From a virus, in IMG/VR virus record IMGVR_UViG_3300023184_000270, positions 1 through 39,490 of that record: DNA of 39,490 bases, one strand, 5' to 3'. The first letter of the stretch is position 1; every line of letters starts with the position of its first letter. The position numbers and the translations under genes are program-made. Positions 25,685 through 34,425 of the stretch are shown one piece after another. The notes below the pieces were generated by a model, which made no database searches, was not told the DNA's origin, and saw nothing but the letters and a program-made list of their open reading frames with translations.

Positions 25685-25972
25685 TTATATTCCGCTAGCT
25701 CCAACAGGAAATACCCCTCCTATTATTGGAGCAACGAATTGTGAATTAGCACCAGAATCGCCACCATCCAATATATCGCTAAATTTTTTACCTAGTGGAT
25801 TCGTGTTGGTACGAAAATTACCGGAACCGTCCTCAATAGACGTTTCCAATGTTCCTGATTTTTTTATATAATTATTGCCAGTACCAACAAAAACAAGTTG
25901 ATCATTGGTTGAGCTATGCTCGCCATCAATTATATTGGAACTAAATTTAAGTAAGGTATTATCCGCTCCCAT
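25685..25972 (-). CDS. Small Gly/Asn-rich virion-like protein
   Basis: 95 residues, Gly/Ser/Asn rich, with FSSNIIDGEHS and a terminal GGVFPVGASGI. No domain recognised; composition suggests an extended beta or fibre-attachment piece. It is the first gene behind a late-type box (25991-26000) and is followed closely by the Mtd-like fibre gene, so it is probably a small fibre-cluster component. Confidence 0.6.
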   Translation of the reverse strand: MGADNTLLKFSSNIIDGEHSSTNDQLVFVGTGNNYIKKSGTLETSIEDGSGNFRTNTNPLGKKFSDILDGGDSGANSQFVAPIIGGVFPVGASGI

Positions 25973-25990
25973 TCTGTTAATTATTTATTA

Positions 25991-26000
25991 CTATATATTC
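25991..26000 (-). promoter_or_regulatory. Late-promoter-like box for the fibre cluster
   Basis: Minus-strand GAATATATAG, 19-28 nt before the ATG at 25972. One extra A compared with the usual box. Confidence 0.45.
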
Positions 26001-26033
26001 AAAAAATAAATAACTATCAAGAGCTTTTTGAAA

Positions 26034-26783
26034 TTAAAGTATTATATCGTTTGGTCGCTTTAATGTATGCTGACTAAGTACCTGATTGAACTTAATTCCT
26101 GCTTGCATAAGATTACCTCTAAACCTTTCAGTGGTGAGATCCTTATCGGGAAGATATGTTTCTATATTTACTGAGAAATTAAATTCAACAAACTGAGGAG
26201 TTGATCCGTATGTAAATTCGCTAATCTTAACCATCTCGTATGAATCGGGGAATCCTACCTGGCACGGCACTCTAATACCTTCGTGATCAAAACTAAAAGT
26301 ATACGTCTTATAAAATGTCTGTATGACCGATTGGTACATTTTAAATGCATCTAACAGGGTATCTGTTTTTATGGAAATACTTAAATTTATTTCAAGTGGT
26401 ATTGAATTAACATACGATGAATGTGCTTTCATTTCACCCTTGCTATCCTCCTTAGTGTATGTCATTCTGGTGTATTTATTGGTCAGAGCAGCAATATTTA
26501 TTTCGGAGGATGTAAAATTAACTATTCCTCTTGGTATAACATCATAGTTACCTTCCGCATGTATTTCATCGGTTAAACAGTTTTTATATTCGATATAAAA
26601 ATCCTGCAAAAATGATTCTCCACCACCAAGAGAAAAGAAGAAAGGAACATACACCTCTAAAACTTGCTGCTGATCATTAACCTGAAGATAGGTTAGTTTT
26701 TCATTAAGTGATCTAATGAATGAAATTAATACTCCTCTAAGGAATACGTCGTCCGTGTTAAATTTTTCTAAAAATCCTGACAT
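26034..26783 (-). CDS. Tail completion/sheath stabiliser (gp15-like)
   Basis: 249 residues against 272 for T4 gp15. By-eye comparison follows gp15 through its length: an N-terminal helix (FLRGVLISFIRSL), VPFFFSLGGGESFLQD in the place of the T4 VPITYASKEHFM segment, IPRGIVNFTSSEI, then IPLEINLSISIKTDTLLDAFKMYQSV in the place of SPIKMIYELSIFTRYEDDMFQIVEQ, and VEFNFSVNIETYLP near the end. gp15 caps the tail and joins it to the neck. No catalytic motif. Assignment is by remembered pattern rather than a search, hence moderate confidence. Confidence 0.6.
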   Translation of the reverse strand: MSGFLEKFNTDDVFLRGVLISFIRSLNEKLTYLQVNDQQQVLEVYVPFFFSLGGGESFLQDFYIEYKNCLTDEIHAEGNYDVIPRGIVNFTSSEINIAALTNKYTRMTYTKEDSKGEMKAHSSYVNSIPLEINLSISIKTDTLLDAFKMYQSVIQTFYKTYTFSFDHEGIRVPCQVGFPDSYEMVKISEFTYGSTPQFVEFNFSVNIETYLPDKDLTTERFRGNLMQAGIKFNQVLSQHTLKRPNDIIL

Positions 26784-26785
26784 AA

Positions 26786-27958
26786 TTAATACGTTACTAT
26801 AACGAAGTTTGTTTTTGTTTTTGTTGTGGATCCGCTTGCATTAGATGCAGTTAACGTAACTGTATAAGATCCGGTTGTTCCATAAGCAACGATAGGATTT
26901 CTAATTGTGCTGCCTGTCGGAGAAGCTGATGGACCAAAGTTCCAAACCCATCCAGTGGGTGCAAATTGCCAAGGATTAGCTACACTAGTATCGATAAATG
27001 CTACTGTTCCACCAGGAACTATAGCAGCTGGCAATGTACCAGTAATCACGTTATTCGTTCCACTTAATGGCACAATGGGAGATGGCGATACAGTGAATTG
27101 CTTAATACCTCCTATGCTAATAACCTTAGTATTCGGAGACAATGTTCCAATCCCCTGAATTCCTATAGAAATGTACATTCCATTAAATAATCCCGTTGTT
27201 GTAGTAACATATATCGTAGAACCAGCACTGGTTGCACCAGGTTTAGATGTATACCCAGCGGTAGAACCAGCATATGAAAAATCAGTATATGGTGCAGTTG
27301 GTACCGGACCTACCCTGGTAGTTATCCCATCAGGTGTGGAATCAAAATCAGGATAACCAAGAGGTATATTATCCAGTCTACCTGGGGTTTTCTGTTTAAT
27401 TATAGGAATCTCCGCGTATCTTATTGAAAGAGGAAGATTACTATCATTGAGATATTTAGGATGGCTGAAAGAATCATTATCGTACTGGGTTTTTGTTATA
27501 GCAATTACATTTGTGTAATGTAATCTAAGCATTTCCGAACAATCCTTAACAGTAACACTGCTAAGTGTTTTTATAACAGCAAATGATTTAAGTATACCCT
27601 CAACACTAGCTGCTATACCTGGGTTATTATATTGAATGAAGAAATAATCAGAAACACTAGGTGAAATGAATAATGGGTAATTTTTTACAGTAGTTGATGT
27701 TTCCGGATAAGCTTGAGGAATTTCTACTCTGGGTGCTATGTAACCAGCATTGAATATTCCACCAGTAGTTCCGGGCACAAAACTAGTGGAAGGAACATTT
27801 CTTAATTCGGGAATAGTGTCCTTTAGGGCAATAAGCTGATTGTTTAGCTGTCTTGGTGTTTTTGTTATTTTTGGAGCTTTTATTTCCACCGCATCATCTA
27901 CAATTTGAGCAGATTGTCTAATTCTAATCGGGGTTCCGTTTGTTCTACCTTCTCTCAA
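26786..27958 (-). CDS. Structural protein with C-terminal PKD domain
   Basis: 390 residues from a TTG start, the only initiator that fits the box 19-27 nt upstream; no ATG is available nearby. The C-terminal about 75 residues show a PKD/Ig-like pattern: VAFIDTS, GWVWNFGPSASPTGS, IVAYGTTGSYTVTLTASNASGS. Residues 230-300 are Ser/Thr/Gly-rich with STIYVTTTTGLFNGM, an insertion-like beta unit. The N-terminal 150 residues resemble no family I know; FISPSVSDYFFIQYN and a helical segment lie there. It could be a neck or head-surface protein with a decoration domain. It directly precedes the gp15-like gene by two bases. Confidence 0.6.
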   Translation of the reverse strand: MREGRTNGTPIRIRQSAQIVDDAVEIKAPKITKTPRQLNNQLIALKDTIPELRNVPSTSFVPGTTGGIFNAGYIAPRVEIPQAYPETSTTVKNYPLFISPSVSDYFFIQYNNPGIAASVEGILKSFAVIKTLSSVTVKDCSEMLRLHYTNVIAITKTQYDNDSFSHPKYLNDSNLPLSIRYAEIPIIKQKTPGRLDNIPLGYPDFDSTPDGITTRVGPVPTAPYTDFSYAGSTAGYTSKPGATSAGSTIYVTTTTGLFNGMYISIGIQGIGTLSPNTKVISIGGIKQFTVSPSPIVPLSGTNNVITGTLPAAIVPGGTVAFIDTSVANPWQFAPTGWVWNFGPSASPTGSTIRNPIVAYGTTGSYTVTLTASNASGSTTKTKTNFVIVTY

Positions 27959-27976
27959 TTCTTTGTGTTATTTTCT

Positions 27977-27985
27977 CTATATATC
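27977..27985 (-). promoter_or_regulatory. Late-promoter-like box
   Basis: Minus-strand GATATATAG, 19-27 nt before the TTG at 27958, in the 42-base gap after gp46. It is inside a 6-bp TTCTCT/AGAGAA inverted repeat. It marks the change from replication genes to structural genes. Confidence 0.55.
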
Positions 27986-28000
27986 AGAGAATGACACACT

Positions 28001-29665
28001 TTAAAACTGTTCCCTATTTATGGTAGAAAAATTATTGGTTTTTTTGATATCCAATTTCCAATCGAATATTTCATGTGGCATTGGAGCATGGTTAACAACA
28101 AATATATTTAGCCCCATGTCTCTCGAATTTTTCTGGAGTATTCTAAGTATAGATCCAACACCATCAGGATCAACCGAACTAAATAGCTCGTCCAAAAAAA
28201 GAAGATTTATAGAACTAAATTTTAATTTCATCAATTTCATTATTGCTATTAGAACAACAAAATCAACCTTCTTCATTTCACCGGTACTTAATGTTGGAAT
28301 TGGAATTTCCATTCCCATATGATAAACCGTTGCTTTGAATTCCTCGTCGAATATTACCTGATAATCAAGATGTAAAAGCTCCAATAAATCCATTATCTCA
28401 GAATTTAGCGAAGGAAGAATTGTTTTTATCGCCATTTGCTTTACCCCTCTTTCGCCAAGTATATCATCTAATGTTTTTATCCAATTGTTCTTTTCAGCTG
28501 TTTTAAAAACTTCAGAATCAAAATTCTCCTTATCGTCCTCTAGTCCTTTTATTATTCTTTCAAGTGACGTTACCTGGGACTTGTTATTTTTACTTTCAAG
28601 ATGCTTAATACTAAATAATATTTCCCTTATTTTATTTTCTATCTTTGAACCTTTCTCGGTAATTTCTTTTTTCTTGGCAATGAGTGAAGCCTCGCTATTT
28701 CTTAGATCTATGAGAAGAGCCTCTGTTTCTTCCAATTTGGATTTTTTTTCATCCTTGTCTAATGTTATAGATTCTTTTAAACTCTCGTGAAATTCACCAG
28801 CCAATGAACTCTCACACGTTGGACATTTATCAGATTCGTATAATTTTAATCTTCTAGTAAGCTCATCGTGGGATGCTCTAACCTCTATTAAATTCTTTGT
28901 AGCATTGCTAACTAAACTTTTAAGGTTCGTTTCATCAACTTTAAATTCATCAACTTTTATGGAGTGTAAGGTCTGCAATTTTTTAAGTGAATCCAGAGTT
29001 TCTTTAAGCTTTGCACTCTCCTCGCCAGACTCCTTTTCAACCTCAACCGATAAATCCTCCATCTCCTTATTTGATCTTTCCAGTCCCTTAACTGTAGCTG
29101 CTATATTTCCGGATAAATTATCCAATCTCTCCTTTATTCTTTTCGTTTCGCTCTTAAGAGTTTCTCTCATTTGATTAAGAATATGGAATCCAAATATCTT
29201 ATCAACTATTGCTCTTTTATCTTGCGGACTCATTTTTATAAATGACTTGAAATCATTTATAGAAAGGGAAATGGTATTATTAAAAACATAATAAGGTATC
29301 CCAATAAGATCATCGGCAAGGTAATCCTGTATATTTTTATTACCTGCCTGATCATACTTAACCCCATCTATATGCAGTTCAAATAACGAAGGTTCAAGCC
29401 CTCTTTGTACGCTTATTACCCTACCATTGTTCTCAAATTCGATACCAACCCACGCATGTCCATTTATACGGTTTGGTATTTCGCCAAGTTTTTTTCCATC
29501 CACCTTACCATACAAAGCAAATCCAATTACCTGCGATATCGTACTTTTACCAGCACCATTCTCACCAACTATCTGAACCAGGGATGCAGTTTCATCAAAC
29601 TCTAGAATTTGTTTTTTGTTTCCGTACGAGGAGAAGTTTCTCCATTCTATTTTGCGAATCTTCAT
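28001..29665 (-). CDS. Recombination endonuclease subunit gp46 (Rad50/SbcC-like)
   Basis: 554 residues (T4 gp46: 560). Walker A GENGAGKST at 34-42; a long coiled coil from about 170 to 400; a zinc hook CPTC at about 282-285; ABC signature LSTGEMKK near 457; Walker B LLFLDELFSS near 487, then the D-loop VDPDG. With gp47 it resects double-strand ends, which drives recombination-dependent replication and host DNA degradation. The gene begins one base after gp47. This block has the same order as T4 (47 then 46). Confidence 0.93.
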   Translation of the reverse strand: MKIRKIEWRNFSSYGNKKQILEFDETASLVQIVGENGAGKSTISQVIGFALYGKVDGKKLGEIPNRINGHAWVGIEFENNGRVISVQRGLEPSLFELHIDGVKYDQAGNKNIQDYLADDLIGIPYYVFNNTISLSINDFKSFIKMSPQDKRAIVDKIFGFHILNQMRETLKSETKRIKERLDNLSGNIAATVKGLERSNKEMEDLSVEVEKESGEESAKLKETLDSLKKLQTLHSIKVDEFKVDETNLKSLVSNATKNLIEVRASHDELTRRLKLYESDKCPTCESSLAGEFHESLKESITLDKDEKKSKLEETEALLIDLRNSEASLIAKKKEITEKGSKIENKIREILFSIKHLESKNNKSQVTSLERIIKGLEDDKENFDSEVFKTAEKNNWIKTLDDILGERGVKQMAIKTILPSLNSEIMDLLELLHLDYQVIFDEEFKATVYHMGMEIPIPTLSTGEMKKVDFVVLIAIMKLMKLKFSSINLLFLDELFSSVDPDGVGSILRILQKNSRDMGLNIFVVNHAPMPHEIFDWKLDIKKTNNFSTINREQF

Positions 29666-29666
29666 A

Positions 29667-30785
29667 TTAAAGTTTTTGGTCCTGTTCCTGCATAGAAACT
29701 ATATTATGTAGCTTCGATAAACTTGTTATTATTCTATCTCTTGTTTCCTGCTCAACATCCATACATTTAACATATTCGTGTATGAAATCCATAACATTAA
29801 ATTGCTTGCCCTCCTCGGCATCAATTATATGTTGAGAAAGATTTGCTGCTTTCCCTGCATCATAAGGATGGAATTTTAATGATCTCTGTGATGATATCAT
29901 ATCAGTTAATATGCCGATTGGTGCTTTTAGAGCAATCGTTGGATCTATCATGACGTCAACAAAATTGTTTCTAAATTTTGGTTCAAGATCACCCGGTGTT
30001 AATTCAAGTATGTCATCAAAAAAGAACTTTTTAAATTTAGGTGAAAAATTATTATCGAATATCGTTTCTGACATATCAGATAAATGAAGTAAGGTTACAG
30101 ACTTCTGATTATCCATATCGGATCTTGTTATTTCATACGGTGATCCAAGCATTACTATATTTTCAGTTCTTTGAGCATAGTGAATGTGACCAGAGTACAC
30201 ACGACTAAATTTTTTAAATTTATCGCGTGCGGACCCGGACTCGACATTAACATATCTATTAAACTTAAGTCCTCTTATATCAGCATGGCAGCAAAGAACA
30301 TCATGAGGTTCGGAAAAATCCAATGTTTCCTCCTCAGTCTTATGATCCTTCCGCCATGGCATGAAAAGAAAGCTTCTATCAGAAAAATTTGCGGATACTG
30401 GCTCATCAAATACAGTTATACCAGGGATCCATTTTATTGATCTGAGTGAATTTATATCATTTGTGTCTTTTGCCCAGATGTCATGATTGCCTAATATAAA
30501 ATAAACACCATCACTAAATATAGCAGAAAATTCTTCAGCTATTGACATTCCGAGATTAAGAACTTTTAAATTTATACTCTGTCTCGAGTCGAAGAAATCA
30601 CCAAGATGCACAAGTATGTCACCCGGTTGATAGTTTTCTCTAACCAAAGGAAAAAACCAGTCAAAGAAATATTCTCTGATTTGGTCTATCCATTCATTTG
30701 AGTTATTTCTAACTCCCAGGTGAGTATCAGTTATAAACCAAACTCTTTTAGCTTTGTTATTGCTGATCCTTAAATGTTCATTCAT
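29667..30785 (-). CDS. Recombination endonuclease subunit gp47 (Mre11/SbcD-like)
   Basis: 372 residues (T4 gp47: 339). Calcineurin-type phosphoesterase motifs are complete: DTHLG (Asp20, His22), GDFFDSR (62-68), GNHD (99-102), CCHAD (His167) and GHIH (199-202). These bind two metal ions for 3'-5' exonuclease and endonuclease activity. It works with gp46. The start overlaps the stop of the acidic 168-residue gene as TAATG, indicating coupled translation. Confidence 0.93.
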   Translation of the reverse strand: MNEHLRISNNKAKRVWFITDTHLGVRNNSNEWIDQIREYFFDWFFPLVRENYQPGDILVHLGDFFDSRQSINLKVLNLGMSIAEEFSAIFSDGVYFILGNHDIWAKDTNDINSLRSIKWIPGITVFDEPVSANFSDRSFLFMPWRKDHKTEEETLDFSEPHDVLCCHADIRGLKFNRYVNVESGSARDKFKKFSRVYSGHIHYAQRTENIVMLGSPYEITRSDMDNQKSVTLLHLSDMSETIFDNNFSPKFKKFFFDDILELTPGDLEPKFRNNFVDVMIDPTIALKAPIGILTDMISSQRSLKFHPYDAGKAANLSQHIIDAEEGKQFNVMDFIHEYVKCMDVEQETRDRIITSLSKLHNIVSMQEQDQKL

Positions 30786-31291
30786 TAAAATAATTTTTTT
30801 ATCTTCTTCTTAGTTAATATGCTATATTTAACCTCTAGCTCATTTATGATTATCTCCTTATATTTTATGGGAGTTATTTCATATGCTTTTGCATAAGGTA
30901 TCTGGACATAGTCACAAATTGAAACAAATTTTTCAGAAAATGAATATTCTGTTTCTTCCAATTTCTCAAGTACTTCCTGAAATAAATGAGGAACCAAATC
31001 CTTAGGTATTTTCTTCTTGTAACTTAATGGAAACCATCTGGATTCCTGGAATGCCTCATAAACAAGTTCTTCCAATCTTTTTTTATGATTGTAATCCTCC
31101 TCGTCATACGATTCGCTAAGTATTGTGTGTGATTGATCTAGATCAAAACTATCGTTATAATCATTGTCTTTCGTTGGATTGTTATGTGCTCCGAATATTT
31201 TATCGCCCAATTGTTTTTTTACTTCTGGCTTAATATCTTGGTCATCGTCTTCCTCTTCTTCGTCGTGGGTTTCCCCTGTTAATTCCAACAT
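30785..31291 (-). CDS. Acidic hypothetical protein in the replication block
   Basis: 168 residues. Residues 5-70 are strongly acidic (HDEEEEDDDQDI; SYDEEDYN), probably disordered; residues 70-168 are helical and basic toward the end (LTKKKIKKLF). Acidic-tail plus helical body is common in proteins that bind DNA-mimicking partners or basic replication proteins. It lies between the helicase and gp47 genes, coupled to gp47 by TAATG. Family not recognised; a helicase-loading or recombination accessory role is possible but unproven. Confidence 0.6.
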   Translation of the reverse strand: MLELTGETHDEEEEDDDQDIKPEVKKQLGDKIFGAHNNPTKDNDYNDSFDLDQSHTILSESYDEEDYNHKKRLEELVYEAFQESRWFPLSYKKKIPKDLVPHLFQEVLEKLEETEYSFSEKFVSICDYVQIPYAKAYEITPIKYKEIIINELEVKYSILTKKKIKKLF

Positions 31292-31307
31292 CTTTTATTG
31301 GTTATTT

Positions 31308-32609
31308 TTACTCAACATGCATTGGCACATTTAGGTCTTCCGTTATTCTCATGTAACGGTAATCAACATTAAATACCTTATATGCATTTTTATAACCATC
31401 ATCTCTATTTGCTAATATTTTCAATTTATATTGTTTATTAGCGTGCATAATAGGATCTTGGATGATACCAAACATACCATCAACAGTAGCAACAAGACCA
31501 GAAGATTCAGCAGCTGAGTTTATACTTAAATCTGTAGAATCAAAATCAGTAGCTTTAGTTTGTGTTGCAGTTATAATTGACCAAGTATTGGCCATTGCAA
31601 CACCTCTTAAATCCTCAGCAATCTGTTTGATTTTCATGTAGGTATTCTCAGTATTTGGATTCCTCCAGTTTTTCATAATGTTAATATAATCTACTACAAC
31701 TATCTTAAATTTTATTCCTCTTTTTTCCTCAACTTTTCTTAAATATCTCTCTATGTCATTAACTGATGCTTGCGATGTTGGAAATTCCTTAATCAGTAAA
31801 TGACCAGGAACCTTCAGATTATCATAAGTAACAGATTCTAATTTCTTTTTAATCAGGATTTCGTCGTTTGCAGTATCATTATATTCAGCAACATTAATAC
31901 CTAACATATTCGATCCCATTCTCTTTACATATTTTCTATCACCCATCTCCAAGGATATCACAGCAACGTTATGACCTCCCTTAACAGCCTGCGCTGCCAA
32001 ATTACCTAACCACAACGATTTACCAACCTTAGGCATACCCATAAAAACATAAAGAGCTTTAGCAGAAAATCCTCCACCTAATACCGTATCTATGAAAGGA
32101 TATCCACTCGTGAAGGTATTGTGTGTTAGCTGCTTGTGATTTTCAGGACTGAAGAAATCTAATCCCTCATCAAAAGAAAAATCTATATTATTTCTCTCAA
32201 CAATTATATTTTTGAAGTTGTCAATAACAGATTTTATATTTTCCGATGTTACTGGGGTTGATTGTATGTACTTAAGAGCGTCAACAGCAGAATTTGTTAA
32301 GTTTTTATACTCAACAAAAAATTCAGTGGTTTCTCTAAGCCATTCATCCTCGTATTGGGTAAGATCAATCTCATAAATAGATCTGATCTCATTCATATCA
32401 ACGTTATCCGGATTGCCTTTCAACTTAAAAGCTTCAACCAGCTGATCAGCAGTTGGCATCTCGTGATACTTGTCCCAGAATTCTTTAGCGCTGTTAAAGA
32501 TTGACCCTAGCGACTCGTTCTTAAAGAATCCTCTTTTACAGGTTTCCAGATAATTCGGGGTATCTAAGACATATCTTAGAATTACATTTTCGGAATGTGA
32601 TAAATCCAT
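31308..32609 (-). CDS. Replicative DNA helicase (DnaB family, gp41-like)
   Basis: 433 residues (T4 gp41: 475). The N-terminal helical domain (HSENVILRYVLDTPNYLE) is followed by a RecA-fold with Walker A GMPKVGKS (191-198), the GHNVAVISLEM strand, a Walker-B-like KIVVVDYINIM, and a later ITATQTKATDF with the DnaB motif-4-type Gln. It unwinds DNA at the fork as a hexamer. Its position two genes after uvsX is the T4 order (uvsX, 40, 41). Confidence 0.9.
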   Translation of the reverse strand: MDLSHSENVILRYVLDTPNYLETCKRGFFKNESLGSIFNSAKEFWDKYHEMPTADQLVEAFKLKGNPDNVDMNEIRSIYEIDLTQYEDEWLRETTEFFVEYKNLTNSAVDALKYIQSTPVTSENIKSVIDNFKNIIVERNNIDFSFDEGLDFFSPENHKQLTHNTFTSGYPFIDTVLGGGFSAKALYVFMGMPKVGKSLWLGNLAAQAVKGGHNVAVISLEMGDRKYVKRMGSNMLGINVAEYNDTANDEILIKKKLESVTYDNLKVPGHLLIKEFPTSQASVNDIERYLRKVEEKRGIKFKIVVVDYINIMKNWRNPNTENTYMKIKQIAEDLRGVAMANTWSIITATQTKATDFDSTDLSINSAAESSGLVATVDGMFGIIQDPIMHANKQYKLKILANRDDGYKNAYKVFNVDYRYMRITEDLNVPMHVE

Positions 32610-32619
32610 ATATGGTTTA

Positions 32620-32910
32620 TTAATAAGGGTTATTTTTTATTTTATACCATTTTTTACTGGCGGTGCTCTTTTTTGTTTCCGTAAATTCTCCGGATTCAAC
32701 CATTTGTTTCACCAAATCACCGTGTTTTGTGGTTTCCCATGAGGATCCAAACACGGAATTGAAAGTTTGGTGTGAAAATTCACCATTAGGTCTTTTATCT
32801 TTAAAAAGAAATAAACTTAGCTCATATATGATATCCTCCTTCGTTGGATACGCAGGCATAGTTTTCCAAAGACCTAATATGTATTTGAATTTTATCTTGT
32901 CCTTATTCAT
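32620..32910 (-). CDS. Small hypothetical protein between uvsX and helicase
   Basis: 96 residues, starting inside the last codons of uvsX (8-base overlap) and ending 10 bases before the helicase gene. It looks like a compact helical domain with a basic C terminus (KKSTASKKWYKIKNNPY) and a KHGDLVKQMVESGEF segment, possibly a winged-helix-like fold. It occupies the position of T4 gene 40 (114 residues), but no sequence similarity is evident. Function unknown. Confidence 0.6.
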   Translation of the reverse strand: MNKDKIKFKYILGLWKTMPAYPTKEDIIYELSLFLFKDKRPNGEFSHQTFNSVFGSSWETTKHGDLVKQMVESGEFTETKKSTASKKWYKIKNNPY

Positions 32911-34108
32911 CGTCCTCTTCAGAGTCAGTGTCCAATACTACACCCTCCTCGTCAAGTGTACTAAGTAACTCGTCATGATCGGGTAGATCAGGAAATTTGA
33001 ATTTGTCCTGAATTACATTCTTATCAAGTTGTTCAAGAACCTCTTGGGTAAAAACTTTATCAGTAAATAACTCGGTAGAAGCAACAGTTTTACCAAGGTG
33101 TCTAACACCCCATCTTGTTGATGATGCAGACGGCTTGAATACAGATTCTTTCTTACCCTCAGCATTTTTAACTTCCTCAAATTTACCTCTCTCCACACCA
33201 CAAGATTCCCAAGAAACGTAGTCTTGTAAACCAACATATGGATTCATACCATTTGCAAATGAGATGTGAAATTTAACAGGCTCAGGAATTGTGAATCTGC
33301 TTTTCTTAAGCGTTGATGTAACAACTATACCAGTTTTTGTACCTGCACCATCCTTTAATTGAGCCTTAGACAAGAATGCAACAACTGACATAGCAAATAT
33401 AGGTCCGTCACCACCAGAACTTTCTTTGGTTGGAATATAAGCTCCACCACCAGCATAAACGTGATTTGTACAAATTAAAGGGATTTTAGCAGCGGTAAGA
33501 TCCAATGTTATAACTCTGAATAACTTTCTAAGCTCTTTTGCTTTAGCACCCATATCGGAAGCGTTATGTCCTTTAAGAGCATCAGCAAGCTCCTTGTCAG
33601 TGCTTAACATACCGAGTGAATCAAGGACTATAAGTATTTTTGGTTGCTGTCCAGCAGATTTAGCTTTATTGACAAGTTCCATAAGATTGGAAACAAATGT
33701 TTGGAATTGTGAAACTGTCTTTATTGGTTGATATCTGATCTTATCTGTATCTATACCAAATTTCAATGCCCCTGATTTATCAATAGCACCCTCGCTGTCG
33801 CAATAAATAACATCATAACCAATTTTTTGAGCTTCTCTAACGACATTAAGACAGAAGAAAGATTTACCTGTACCTGGATCTCCCATCACGCCAAATGATC
33901 TATTATTAGGTACTCCACCAAATAGAGTTCCGGATATTTGTGCATTTAATAAAAAGTTCCCAGTAGGAATCCATTCATCAACTTCACTGAATGTGTTTGT
34001 TGTAAGTATCGAACCTGTTTCAAATCCACTTATCTTGGAAAGTGATTTATCAAGATCCAAGAATGAGAATCCTGAGGTTGATTTTGTTGCTGTTGTTGTT
34101 TTAGCCAT
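32903..34108 (-). CDS. uvsX: UvsX-type recombinase (RecA family)
   Basis: 401 residues (T4 UvsX: 391). RecA core with Walker A GDPGTGKS (76-83), a YDVIYCDSEGAID segment, Walker-B-like ILIVLDSLG, and a TNHVYAGGG loop; the acidic tail ends DTDSEEDDE as in UvsX. It assembles on single-stranded DNA for strand exchange and recombination-dependent replication. A late-type box is 14-22 nt upstream. A 317-base gap before it contains one copy of the large repeat. Confidence 0.93.
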   Translation of the reverse strand: MAKTTTATKSTSGFSFLDLDKSLSKISGFETGSILTTNTFSEVDEWIPTGNFLLNAQISGTLFGGVPNNRSFGVMGDPGTGKSFFCLNVVREAQKIGYDVIYCDSEGAIDKSGALKFGIDTDKIRYQPIKTVSQFQTFVSNLMELVNKAKSAGQQPKILIVLDSLGMLSTDKELADALKGHNASDMGAKAKELRKLFRVITLDLTAAKIPLICTNHVYAGGGAYIPTKESSGGDGPIFAMSVVAFLSKAQLKDGAGTKTGIVVTSTLKKSRFTIPEPVKFHISFANGMNPYVGLQDYVSWESCGVERGKFEEVKNAEGKKESVFKPSASSTRWGVRHLGKTVASTELFTDKVFTQEVLEQLDKNVIQDKFKFPDLPDHDELLSTLDEEGVVLDTDSEEDDE

Positions 34109-34121
34109 ATTGAAATGTAAT

Positions 34122-34130
34122 TTTATATCT
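34122..34130 (-). promoter_or_regulatory. Promoter-like box before uvsX
   Basis: Minus-strand AGATATAAA, 14-22 nt before the ATG at 34108. It resembles both the local GATATATA box and the T4 late TATAAATA sequence, but is close to the start codon. Confidence 0.4.
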
Positions 34131-34234
34131 TTAATAATATGAAATTAATCCAATTATGTTTCGGGATTTGTTCTATAATATAATTTTATTAAACATTCGA
34201 ATTGCTTATTGTATTATATTGATTTAAAACTTTG

Positions 34235-34401
34235 GCGGGTGTCTATCTAATTTAAAGATTGGGATAAGATAAGACTAGATAATTAAGTAAGGGCTCTTAG
34301 AGCTATAGTATAGTATAGATTCTTGACTTTTCTGGTAAATTAGATAATTATTTTAGCAGGTATTTTTCGATTTGTTCCATATTTTCTATATTATTTTCTT
34401 A
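34235..34401 (-). repeat. Large direct repeat, copy A (non-coding)
   Basis: About 167 bp that match 38695-38854 with about 90% identity, including a run of about 57 identical bases around GGGCTCTTAGAGC. Differences: a 5-bp ATAAG duplication here, a few single substitutions and a variable 6-base stretch near the right end. Flanking arms TATCTAATTTA (34244-34254) and TAAATTAGATA (34336-34346) are perfectly complementary in both copies. On the minus strand, a conserved stop-bounded peptide ending QIEKYLLK is seen at its start, possibly the remnant of a gene end. It sits before uvsX. Confidence 0.9.
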
Positions 34402-34425
34402 TAGAATAATAAAAAACAATAAGAT

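Larger units (their letters stand above)
34109..34425. other. 317-base non-coding gap upstream of uvsX
   Basis: No reading frame of useful length on either strand. Its right half is copy A of the large repeat (34235-34401). The left half (34131-34234) is A/T-rich leader without a recognised element; it has weak AATATAAT/ATTATATT complementarity. No tRNA is seen. Confidence 0.6.

Noticed and set aside
34235-34401. Insertion sequence or homing-endonuclease insertion for the repeats
   Set aside because: No transposase or endonuclease gene, terminal inverted repeats or target duplication is associated with either copy.
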